A DNA stretch of 35,055 nucleotides, from the NCBI GenBank assembly GCA_905200645.1, contig CAJKLD010000025.1, positions 1 through 35,055 on the forward strand, in the 5' to 3' direction. The position numbers and the translations under genes are program-made. Each line of letters begins with the position of its first letter. The first letter of the stretch is position 1. This stretch comes from an uncultured Phascolarctobacterium sp. GTDB taxonomy: Bacteria; Bacillota; Negativicutes; Acidaminococcales; Acidaminococcaceae. This document shows, piece by piece, positions 24,532 to 31,745 of this stretch. The notes below the pieces were generated by a model. That model saw only the letters and a list, made by a program, of their open reading frames with translations, had not been told where the DNA came from and did no database searches.

Positions 24532-25944
24532 ATGGAAAAATATCAATGCACTGTTTGCGGTTATATTTATGATGAGGCAGCAGAAAACGCTCCCTTTAGC
24601 TCTTTATCTGCGTGCCCCGTGTGCAAAGCACCTGCCGGTAAATTTGTAAAGCTGGAGGAAGCGGAAAAACCTATTGAAGTAGCAGAAACTGCCGTACCGA
24701 CGAAAGCGGATGCTTTAGATTTGAATTATAATCCTCAATACGCCCGCCACGATACTTCCAATCGTTATATGGCGGAAATTCACGAGATGGCGGTAACGGG
24801 AAAATCCATTATCGGCGCAATGGGTACCAAAATGAAAATGCCTAATTGGGATGATATTTTGATATTGGGCGCACAGCTTAATCCGCCGCCGCTGTTGGAC
24901 GAGGAAGATGTCTGCACTACCGTGGTTATTGGCAAAAACGCTAAACGGCCGCTGGTTGCCGAAAATCCTGTTTTTGTCACTCATATGTCCTTTGGCGCGT
25001 TGTCTAAAGAAACTAAAATTGCTTTGGCTAAAGCTACCGCTATGGCAGGCAGTGTAGAAGAAAGCGGCGAGGGCGGTATGCTGCCGGAGGAACACGCTGC
25101 CGCTAAAAAATATATTTTCGAATACATTCCCAATAAATACAGCGTTACTCAAGAAAATCTGCGCAAGGTTGACGCTATCGAAATTAAAATCGGTCAGGGG
25201 ACTAAGCCGGGTATGGGCGGTCATCTGCCGGGCGAAAAAGTTACGCCGGAGATTGCCAAAATTCGTGGCTTTGCTGTAGGAGAAGATATTCACAGCCCTT
25301 CTAAATTTCCGGAAATCAACAGCCGCGAGGATTTGAAGGCTATGGTTGACATGTTGCGCCGCGAGTCCGACGGTCGTCCGATTGGTATAAAAATTGCTGC
25401 AGGACGCATTGAGCGCGATTTGGAATACTGCGTTTTTGCGGAGCCCGATTTTATTACTATCGACGGCCGCGGCGGCGGTACGGGCGCAAGTCCGTTTTTG
25501 CTGCGTGAGGCTACCAGCGTGCCGACGATTTATGCTTTGGCTAGGGCGCGCAAATATCTTGATGCGGTAGGAGCAAAGGATATTGCGTTAATTATTACCG
25601 GCGGTCTGCGTGTTTCCAGCGATTTTGCGAAAGCTATCGCTATGGGTGCGGATGCGGTGGCCGTGGGCACCGGCGCTTTGATGGCTGCCGCCTGCCAGCA
25701 ATACCGCATCTGCGGCAGCGGTAAATGCCCCATGGGTATGGCTACGCAGGACCCGGAGCTGCGCGCACGCCTGCATATTGACGCGGCTGCTCAAAGAGTT
25801 GCTAATTATTTGAACGTTTCTTTGTCAGAATTAAAATCCTATGCCCGCATTACCGGTCATAAAAATCTGCACGATTTGAATTTAAGCGACTTGTGTACCA
25901 TCAACCGCGAAATCAGCGAGTTTACGGATATTCCGCACGTATAA
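24532..25944 (+). CDS. rubredoxin-glutamate synthase FMN-domain fusion
   Basis: A 470-residue flavo-iron-sulfur protein. I set the start at ATG 24532 with AAGGAG about ten bases upstream. Residues 1-42 are a rubredoxin-type iron site (C6/C9 in CTVCGYIYD, C28/C31 in CPVCKAP). After a linker the rest is the FMN-binding and Fe-S part of glutamate synthase large subunit: HMSFGALSKETKIALAKA, IKIGQGTKPGMGGHLPGEKV, IDGRGGGTGASP, LIITGGLRVSSDFAKA, and a cysteine cluster CQQYRICGSGKCPMGMATQ. The glutaminase domain is absent, so it resembles the archaeal-type stand-alone synthase domain. The electron donor is probably delivered through the rubredoxin. Whether it makes glutamate or acts on another substrate is not decided by sequence. 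It is monocistronic with its own terminator. Confidence 0.88.
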   Translation: MEKYQCTVCGYIYDEAAENAPFSSLSACPVCKAPAGKFVKLEEAEKPIEVAETAVPTKADALDLNYNPQYARHDTSNRYMAEIHEMAVTGKSIIGAMGTKMKMPNWDDILILGAQLNPPPLLDEEDVCTTVVIGKNAKRPLVAENPVFVTHMSFGALSKETKIALAKATAMAGSVEESGEGGMLPEEHAAAKKYIFEYIPNKYSVTQENLRKVDAIEIKIGQGTKPGMGGHLPGEKVTPEIAKIRGFAVGEDIHSPSKFPEINSREDLKAMVDMLRRESDGRPIGIKIAAGRIERDLEYCVFAEPDFITIDGRGGGTGASPFLLREATSVPTIYALARARKYLDAVGAKDIALIITGGLRVSSDFAKAIAMGADAVAVGTGALMAAACQQYRICGSGKCPMGMATQDPELRARLHIDAAAQRVANYLNVSLSELKSYARITGHKNLHDLNLSDLCTINREISEFTDIPHV

Positions 25945-25993
25945 AAGAAGCAAGTAAAGAGCCTTCGAGAAAATTTCTCGAAGGCTCTTTTTG
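25684..25993 (+). repeat. 310-bp segment duplicated exactly at 33681-33990 (parent copy)
   Basis: The last 87 codons of the rubredoxin-glutamate synthase gene plus its terminator. Read base by base against 33681-33990, I found no difference. Flanking bases diverge abruptly on both sides. Confidence 0.9.
25956..25990 (+). terminator. intrinsic terminator after the rubredoxin-glutamate synthase gene
   Basis: A 17-base arm at 25956-25972 is fully complementary to 25974-25990 (AGAGCCTTCGAGAAA and its complement), followed by T5. Confidence 0.92.
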
Positions 25994-26001
25994 TATTTGT
26001 A

Positions 26002-26195
26002 TTCAACTTCTTTGGAGGCAAAGAAGTTGGCAAGAAACCTCGCGCTTTTCAAAATCGCGGGAAAGAATAAGAGCTTGTAACCTATAAGAAGCATTACCTT
26101 TGTACGGTCGCAAAAAATCTTTAGTTCTTACAAGGTTAGTTGTTCAAGGCTGTTTTGTCTCGCACTTCTGTGGCTTTTGGCGGCTGCCGCAAAGT
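26002..26195 (-). repeat. 194-bp interspersed repeat, copy C (inverted)
   Basis: The reverse complement of the unit at 11315 and 11549, again 194 bases. It keeps the CAACTTCTTTGG/CAAAGAAGTTG palindrome, the CTCGCGCTTTTCAAAATCGCG segment (one arm altered) and the CTGCCGCAAAGT end. Similarity extends about 16 bases further, to near 26211. Confidence 0.75.
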
Positions 26196-26226
26196 GGTTT
26201 GTACGTTTGACATGCTAAAGTAACGG

Positions 26227-26460
26227 CGAATATAATATCACTCGTTCAACTCGCTTTTTAAACGCCAGCTTCGAGCAAAAGCATAACGAAATTTCGCAAA
26301 ACTCGCGTTGCTCAAACAGTTGCTCAATTTCTATGCTTTTAAGCTCTTGCTGGCTAAAAGCTCGTATCTTCACTTCGTGATAATATATTCGCCTTTAACT
26401 TTTCCACAACATATGAGTAGTCGTTCATAGAACGAAACGCGCTATGGAGCATATGTTCGT
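26227..26460 (+). repeat. 165-bp near-palindromic repeat plus conserved flank, copy 2 (core inverted)
   Basis: The core 26227-26391 has the same 165-base length and the same ends (CGAATATAATATCAC; the right end has one mismatch). Its interior is the reverse complement of copy 1: CTCGTTCAACTCGC lies on the left and CACTTCGTGA on the right. The flank from 26402 (ACAACATATGAGTAG to ATGTTCG) runs in the same direction as in copy 1. Confidence 0.8.
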
Positions 26461-26478
26461 TTTGAAATATTTAACTGC

Positions 26479-26510
26479 AACCGACTGAGAACAAAGCAGT
26501 TGGTTTTTTA
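26479..26510 (+). terminator. terminator-like hairpin after the repeat
   Basis: AACCGACTG (26479-26487) pairs with CAGTTGGTT (26497-26505, one G-T pair), then T5. No gene ends directly before it, so it may insulate the phosphate operon from repeat transcription. Confidence 0.6.
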
Positions 26511-26827
26511 ATGTTTAAATCACTCCCCATTTTTAAAGCAATAATTTTTTTGAGGATATTCTGCGAGATTATTTTAACTCAAGGAATGTCCTTTTTTTGT
26601 CAAGAGTTTGAAGAAAATACTCTTTTTTACTGTCAAGGATATGGGTACAGCGTACAGTGAATTACATCCGGAGACTTAAAGTATTAGTAAAATATTATAC
26701 GTTACAAGTAAATATCTACTAAGAACAAGGAGGAATTTACTAACGTAAATTCTAGGATTGGAGAGGGGCAAGAAAAAATGAAGAGAAAAAAATACTAAAA
26801 AAGAGAAGAAAAAAGAACTCTCAATAT

Positions 26828-26911
26828 TACAATGGCATTTTTTTGTCATTTCCTCAACCCTTGAAAAAAATTTTTTAGGGGGTGAGCTTTTTGCGAAAAA
26901 TCGCCATTGTA
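26828..26911. other. long imperfect hairpin upstream of pstS
   Basis: The outer arms TACAATGGC (26828-26836) and GCCATTGTA (26903-26911) match perfectly. Inside, T7 faces A5, CTCA faces TGAG, CCCT faces AGGGG, and A7 meets T6 at the tip. It lies about 165 bases ahead of the pstS start, upstream of the candidate Pho box. Confidence 0.6.
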
Positions 26912-26971
26912 TATATAGAGGGGTAAATTAAAAAACGAAACGCGCTGAGGAAAAATTGCTCGCTTTTGCGT

Positions 26972-27026
26972 TTGACATGGATTTTACAAAACAAAGCTTT
27001 TTCATTTTACATACGCTGTGTATCAT
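26972..27026 (+). promoter_or_regulatory. pstS: candidate Pho box and pstS promoter
   Basis: TTGACA (26972-26977) and TTTACA (26983-26988) are spaced exactly 11 bases apart, and a third TTTACA lies at 27006-27011, near the same helical phase. This resembles the direct TT(A/T/C)ACA repeats bound by PhoP in Gram-positive bacteria. TATCAT at 27021-27026 is a possible -10. Binding by the regulator encoded at 31071 is inference. Confidence 0.5.
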
Positions 27027-27076
27027 TAAAATTGTGGATAAAAGTTCACAAATAGAATAATAAGGAGTGTATTAAA

Positions 27077-27883
27077 ATGAAAAAGTTAGTTTGTATGGCG
27101 ATTGCAACCATGGCATTACTTGGGTGCCTTACTGGTTGTTCTAAGAGCAGTAACGGAGTGGTATCTACTGATGGTTCTACTTCCATGGCCAAGGTAGTTG
27201 GTTCTTTGGGCGAAGCATTTCAAAATAATAATCCCGGCATGAAATTTACTTATAACGCAACCGGTTCCGGCAGCGGCATTAAGGCTGTGCAAGAAGGCCG
27301 CTGCGACATTGGCCTTTCTTCCCGCAACTTGAAAAAAGACGAAAAAGCTCAGGGCTTGCAGGAGACTGTTTTGGCTTATGATGGCATTGCAATTATAGTT
27401 AATCCTCAAAATAATATTTCCGATTTGACCGTTGCGCAAATCGCAGATATTTATACCGGTAAAATTACTAATTGGAGCAAGCTTGGCGGCAGCAATGCAG
27501 AAATCGTTTTAATTGGCAGAGAAGCAGGTTCCGGTACTCGCGACGGCTTTGAATCTATCGCTAAAGTTAATAACGCTTGTAAATACCGTCAGGAATTATC
27601 TTCTACGGGTGATGTAATTACAGCGGTAGCAGGCAATCCTCATGCTATTGGTTATGCTTCTTTAGCATCTGTGAAAAAAAGCGTAAAGGCGCTTTCTATT
27701 AACGGCGTTATTCCCAGTGAAGCAACTGTTAAAGATGGCAGCTATGCGGTACAGCGTCCTTTTGTTTTGGTTACGAAAAAAGATAAAGCTTTGACCGACC
27801 CGGCAAAGAAATTTTTTGACTATGCAATTTCTCGTGACGCCAATAAAATTATTACCGCTGTCGGTGTAGTTCCCGCAAATTGA
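27077..27883 (+). CDS. pstS: phosphate-binding lipoprotein of the Pst transporter
   Basis: A 268-residue periplasmic binding protein with a lipoprotein signal (MALLGCLTGCSK, lipobox LTGC, lipidated C21). Phosphate-site segments are DGSTSMAKV (residues 32-40), TGSGSGIKAV (62-71), DIGLSSRNL (76-84) and REAGSGTRDGFE (148-159). It captures phosphate and hands it to PstCA. AAGGAG lies before ATG 27077. The gap to pstC holds a small hairpin (27886-27890 with 27900-27904), which could help make pstS mRNA more abundant than the rest. Confidence 0.95.
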   Translation: MKKLVCMAIATMALLGCLTGCSKSSNGVVSTDGSTSMAKVVGSLGEAFQNNNPGMKFTYNATGSGSGIKAVQEGRCDIGLSSRNLKKDEKAQGLQETVLAYDGIAIIVNPQNNISDLTVAQIADIYTGKITNWSKLGGSNAEIVLIGREAGSGTRDGFESIAKVNNACKYRQELSSTGDVITAVAGNPHAIGYASLASVKKSVKALSINGVIPSEATVKDGSYAVQRPFVLVTKKDKALTDPAKKFFDYAISRDANKIITAVGVVPAN

Positions 27884-27933
27884 TTGGCTGACTTGGTAAC
27901 AGCCTGCTGGTGAAATTACGTTGGAGTGATTGC

Positions 27934-28809
27934 ATGATAAAAGGCAAAAAGGATTTTAGTGAAAGAATTATTCATGGCGGCTTTCTCTTGTTAGGATTAC
28001 TTACGGTAAGCTGCGTTCTAACAATTACAGTTTATTTGATTATTTCAGGAATTCCGGCTATAAAGGAAATAGGCTTAGTAAATTTTCTTTTTGGTACGGA
28101 ATGGTCATCTACTGCGGCAAATGCAAAATTTGGCATTTTGCCGTTTTTGCTGACCAGTATTTATGGTACGGCGGGAGCAATTATTTTAGGCGTTCCCATA
28201 GGCTTTTTTGCGGCGGTATATCTTTCTAAGCTGGCGCCGCCCAAGGTAAGAGCTGTGATGGAAAACGCCGTTAGTTTGCTGGCCGGTATTCCGTCCGTTA
28301 TCTATGGCTTGGTTGGCATGATTGTTTTGGTTCCCAAAATACGCGAGCTATTTAAGCTTCCTGACGGAGCAAGCCTTTTGGCAGCAATTTTTGTTTTGTC
28401 AATTATGATTCTTCCTTCCATTATCAAAATATCTATGACAGCGTTGGACGCTGTTCCCAAAGAATACGAGGATGCGTCTTTGGCGCTTGGCGCAACGCCT
28501 ATCGAAACTTATTTCAGGGTTTCGGTTGTAGCAGCAAGAAGCGGTATTGCTACTGCCGTTGTTTTAGGTGTTGGCAGAGCTATCGGCGAGGCTATGGCTG
28601 TGATGATGGTCTGCGGCAGCGCGCCTAACATGCCGGATTCTCTTTTTCAGAGCGTTCATTTTCTTACGACTATTGTCGGCAGCGAAATGGCGTATTCCAG
28701 CGGCTTACAGCGGCAGGCGTTATTTTCCATAGCATTGGTATTATTTATGTTTATAATGCTCATCAACGCGGTGTTAAAGTTTTTTCTTCAAGAAAACAAG
28801 GAGGTGTGA
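27934..28809 (+). CDS. pstC: phosphate ABC transporter permease PstC
   Basis: A 291-residue permease with about six membrane segments. I chose ATG 27934, with GGAGTG six bases upstream, over the upstream in-frame start. The first segment is at about 13-37 (GGFLLLGLLTVSCVLTITVY). LLAGIPSVIYGLVGM near 108 and the EAA loop (DAVPKEYEDASLALGATPIET, near 180-200) that docks on PstB are clear, followed by VLGVGRAIGEAMAVMMVCG. It forms the channel with PstA. The stop TGA at 28807-28809 lies within the pstA ribosome binding region. Confidence 0.95.
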   Translation: MIKGKKDFSERIIHGGFLLLGLLTVSCVLTITVYLIISGIPAIKEIGLVNFLFGTEWSSTAANAKFGILPFLLTSIYGTAGAIILGVPIGFFAAVYLSKLAPPKVRAVMENAVSLLAGIPSVIYGLVGMIVLVPKIRELFKLPDGASLLAAIFVLSIMILPSIIKISMTALDAVPKEYEDASLALGATPIETYFRVSVVAARSGIATAVVLGVGRAIGEAMAVMMVCGSAPNMPDSLFQSVHFLTTIVGSEMAYSSGLQRQALFSIALVLFMFIMLINAVLKFFLQENKEV

Positions 28810-28811
28810 GC

Positions 28812-29669
28812 TTGCTAAATAATCAGTTGAGCGCAAAAAGAACGCACTATCTTGTACTTATGAAAGCCTTGATGGCGTTATCTGTTATTTTTATGATAAT
28901 GCTGGTGCTGTTTTTAGTTGGCTATGTTCTTATTAAAGGAATTCCTTTTGTAACGCCGGAATTTTTATCCAGCGGCGTAAGTTATCTTAATGAGCGCATT
29001 GGTATTTTGCCCAATATTTTAAATACGGTGTATATCATTCTTGCAACGCTCATGATGGTTTTGCCTTTAGGCGTTGGCGCAGCCGTTTATCTTAATGAGT
29101 ATGCTTCTAATAAAAAGCTGGTGAACAGCATTGAATATGCGGCAGATATTCTTGCCGGTATTCCTTCGATTATTTATGGCTTGGTCGGAATGCTTTTGTT
29201 TTCCAATCATATGGGAGCGTGTCTTTTGGCAGGCGCTTTAACTTTGGTAATTATGAATCTGCCGGTGATTTTGCGTACTACGCAGGAAAGTTTAAAAACC
29301 GTTCCCCAAAGTTATCGCGATGGCGCTTATGCTCTTGGCGCAGGCAAGTGGCGGGTTATCAGAACAGTGGTTTTGCCGGGCTGCGTAGACGGTGTTATTA
29401 CCGGCTGCATTTTGGCAACAGGCCGTATTATGGGCGAATCTGCCGCGCTGTTATTTACCGCCGGTTTTGCTCATGCTCTTAATGGTTTTTTGCAGGGGCT
29501 GCAAAGCGCAGGCGCAACTCTTACTGTCGCCTTGTATCTTTACGCAAAAGTAGAAGGCGAGTTTGACGTTGCTTTTGCCATTGCGGCCGTGCTGATGCTT
29601 TTGACTGTGCTGGTAAATTTTTGCGCCGCTTTTGTGGGAAAATATTATAAGAGGAGAAACAGTTTATGA
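28812..29669 (+). CDS. pstA: phosphate ABC transporter permease PstA
   Basis: A 285-residue permease paralogous to PstC. I chose TTG 28812 because AAGGAGG (28798-28804) is seven bases upstream; GTG 28806 is too close to that site. Six membrane segments are likely. Landmarks are DILAGIPSIIYGLVGMLLF near 109-127, the EAA loop LKTVPQSYRDGAYALGAGKW near 155-175, and ILATGRIMGESAALLFTAGF. Its last four bases overlap the pstB start (ATGA), so it is translationally coupled. Confidence 0.95.
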   Translation: MLNNQLSAKRTHYLVLMKALMALSVIFMIMLVLFLVGYVLIKGIPFVTPEFLSSGVSYLNERIGILPNILNTVYIILATLMMVLPLGVGAAVYLNEYASNKKLVNSIEYAADILAGIPSIIYGLVGMLLFSNHMGACLLAGALTLVIMNLPVILRTTQESLKTVPQSYRDGAYALGAGKWRVIRTVVLPGCVDGVITGCILATGRIMGESAALLFTAGFAHALNGFLQGLQSAGATLTVALYLYAKVEGEFDVAFAIAAVLMLLTVLVNFCAAFVGKYYKRRNSL

Positions 29670-30418
29670 ATATATTGACGGCTGAAGAAGCATGCCTGTG
29701 GTACGGAGAACATCAGGCTCTCAAACAGATTAACCTGAAAATTCCCGAAAAAAGTATTACTGCGCTCATAGGTCCTTCCGGCTGCGGCAAATCTACATTT
29801 TTAAAAACTTTGAACCGCATGAACGATTTTATTCCCGGTATAAAAATTACGGGCAAAATCTGCTATAAGGACGAGGATATTTATGCTCCTGAAATTAACG
29901 TTAATGAGCTGAGGCGACAGGTGGGCATGGTATTTCAAAAGCCAAATCCGTTTCCTATGAGTATTTACGATAATATTGCTTATGGCCCGCGAACAAATGG
30001 TATTTCGTCTAAAGCCAGACTGGACGAAATAGTAGAACGTTCGCTGCGTGCCGCTGCCATTTGGGAGGAAACAAAGGACAGACTGAAAAAAAGCGCTTTG
30101 GGTTTGTCCGGCGGACAGCAGCAGAGGCTTTGCATTGCCCGTGCGTTGGCGGTAGAGCCGAAGGTTCTGCTGATGGACGAGCCTACTTCTGCGCTTGACC
30201 CTATTTCTACTTCTAAAATTGAGGAGCTTGCAATTTCTTTGAAGGAAAAGTATACTATTGTTATTGTAACGCATAATATGCAGCAGGCTGTGCGCATTTC
30301 AGACCAAACGGCTTTTTTTCTTTTGGGTGAGCTGATAGAATGTGACGCTACCGAAAAATTATTTTCTAAACCCCAAAATAAGCGTACCGAGGATTATATA
30401 ACAGGGAGGTTTGGTTGA
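29666..30418 (+). CDS. pstB: phosphate ABC transporter ATPase PstB
   Basis: A 250-residue ATPase. It has Walker A GPSGCGKST (36-44), Q-loop VGMVFQKPNPFPMSIYDN near 87-104, signature LSGGQQQRL near 148, Walker B VLLMDEPTSALD near 168-179, and switch histidine in VIVTHNMQQA near 203. It is the energy unit for PstCA. GAGGAG precedes ATG 29666, which overlaps the end of pstA. Confidence 0.97.
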   Translation: MNILTAEEACLWYGEHQALKQINLKIPEKSITALIGPSGCGKSTFLKTLNRMNDFIPGIKITGKICYKDEDIYAPEINVNELRRQVGMVFQKPNPFPMSIYDNIAYGPRTNGISSKARLDEIVERSLRAAAIWEETKDRLKKSALGLSGGQQQRLCIARALAVEPKVLLMDEPTSALDPISTSKIEELAISLKEKYTIVIVTHNMQQAVRISDQTAFFLLGELIECDATEKLFSKPQNKRTEDYITGRFG

Positions 30419-31074
30419 TGAGAAATTATTTTGACGAACAGCTTGCGCTTTTGAATCGGGAAATGATAGAAATGGGCGCGCTTTGCGAAGAGGTAATTGC
30501 TCTTGCCGCTTCGGCGCTTATCAGCGGCGACGTTTATTTTGCAGCTAAGGTTACGGCCAGAGATAAAGAAATAGACAAAAAGGAACGCAATATTGAAACG
30601 CTTTGCTTAAAACTGCTGCTGGAGCAGCAGCCTGTGGCGCGCGATTTAAGGCAGATTTCTGCGGCGCTGAAAATGATTACCGATATGGAGCGTATTGGCG
30701 ATCAGGCCGAGAATATTGCGGAAATTACTTTGTCTTTGGGCGGCCGCAGCTTAGAAACGCAGGATGTTTTAAAAAAGATGGGTGTTGCGACCATGAAAAT
30801 GGTGACCGACAGTGTAGATGCCTATGTTAAGCAGGATGTTGCTTTAGCGCAGGCGGTTATAGAATATGACGACGTAGTGGACAACTGCTTTATTGATGTA
30901 AAAAAACAGCTTATCGAGTACATTTCGGCTGAATCTAATGACGGAGAATACGCGCTTGATCTTTTAATGATTGCAAAATATTTTGAGCGCATTGGCGACC
31001 ATGCAACAAATTTGGCAGAGTGGGTTATTTATTCTGTGACGGGCGTGCATGAAAGTGAGGAGGAAAAGGCGTGA
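30418..31074 (+). CDS. phoU: phosphate transport regulator PhoU
   Basis: A 218-residue all-helical protein with the two PhoU repeats. Each has the metal-binding pattern around RDKEIDKKERNIE (near 47) and KMITDMERIGDQAENIAEI (near 84-102), then AKYFERIGDHATNLAEW (near 190-206). ATG 30418 follows GGGAGG by eight bases and overlaps the pstB stop. PhoU links the transporter to the PhoR kinase and damps phosphate signalling; it is cytoplasmic and membrane-associated. Confidence 0.96.
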   Translation: MRNYFDEQLALLNREMIEMGALCEEVIALAASALISGDVYFAAKVTARDKEIDKKERNIETLCLKLLLEQQPVARDLRQISAALKMITDMERIGDQAENIAEITLSLGGRSLETQDVLKKMGVATMKMVTDSVDAYVKQDVALAQAVIEYDDVVDNCFIDVKKQLIEYISAESNDGEYALDLLMIAKYFERIGDHATNLAEWVIYSVTGVHESEEEKA

Positions 31075-31745
31075 TTTGGTGTGTAGAAGATGATACTGCC
31101 ATCAGAGATATTGAGTTATACGCTTTGCATTCTACAGGCTTTGAGGCCAAAGGCTTCGAGGATGGACTTGCCTTTTGGAACGCGCTCCAAACACAAAAAC
31201 CGCAATTAGTTGTCTTGGATGTTATGCTTCCGGGAATGGATGGAGTTGAGCTGTTAAAAAAAATTCGTGCTGACGCGCGTTTTTACGATTTGCCTGTAAT
31301 TATGGCGACGGCCAAAGGCGCGGAATATGACAAAATTCAAAGCCTTGATTTAGGAGCTGACGATTATGTTGTGAAGCCTTTTGGCGTAATGGAGCTTGTG
31401 TCGCGGATTAAGGCGGTGCTGCGTCGTTGTCAGAATAGTAGAGTGCAAAAAAATTTGAAATTGGAAGGGCTTACGCTTAATTTAGACGAGCATACGCTTT
31501 TTATAGATGATAAACGAGTGCAGCTGACTTATAAAGAATTTGAATTATTGGAGCTTTTTCTTGCTCATCCCGGCATGGCTTTTACACGCGAGCAGATTTT
31601 TGCTCAGGTTTGGGGTGAAAGCTATGTAGGCGAAACAAGAACCCTGGATATGCATGTTAGAACATTGCGGCAAAAGCTGGGACGCTACGGAAAATTTATT
31701 GAAACGGTGCGTAATGTTGGTTATCGGCTGGAGGCACGTCCATGA
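31071..31745 (+). CDS. phoP: OmpR/PhoB-family response regulator, PhoP-like
   Basis: A 224-residue regulator. The receiver domain (1-118) has acidic E6/D7/D8, phosphoacceptor D50 (VVLDVMLPGMDG), T/A at MATAKG and lysine in DDYVVKPFG near 105. The winged-helix domain (about 128-222) has LTYKEFELLELFLAHPG, REQIFAQVWGE, TRTLDMHVRTLRQKLG and VRNVGYRL. GTG 31071 follows AGGAGG and overlaps phoU by four bases. Location in the pst operon points to control by phosphate, with the operon's own promoter as the likely target. Confidence 0.92.
   Translation: MIWCVEDDTAIRDIELYALHSTGFEAKGFEDGLAFWNALQTQKPQLVVLDVMLPGMDGVELLKKIRADARFYDLPVIMATAKGAEYDKIQSLDLGADDYVVKPFGVMELVSRIKAVLRRCQNSRVQKNLKLEGLTLNLDEHTLFIDDKRVQLTYKEFELLELFLAHPGMAFTREQIFAQVWGESYVGETRTLDMHVRTLRQKLGRYGKFIETVRNVGYRLEARP

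Larger units (their letters stand above)
25945..27076. other. 1.1-kb gene-free stretch ahead of the phosphate operon
   Basis: In order: terminator (25956-25990), inverted 194-bp repeat (26002-26195), near-palindromic repeat plus flank (26227-26460), a second terminator-like hairpin (26479-26510), a long hairpin (26828-26911) and a candidate Pho box (26972-27011). I see no gene. 26511-26827 is AT-rich without recognisable structure apart from an isolated GGAGG-like run near 26731 with no convincing frame behind it. Confidence 0.7.

Noticed and set aside
26779..26799. Six-codon leader peptide ahead of pstS (ATG in an A-rich run)
   Set aside because: The frame is all Lys/Arg/Tyr from an A-rich tract, with no attenuator directly behind it.
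29219..29482. Second open frame inside pstA
   Set aside because: It overlaps conserved pstA coding sequence in another frame and has no recognisable product.
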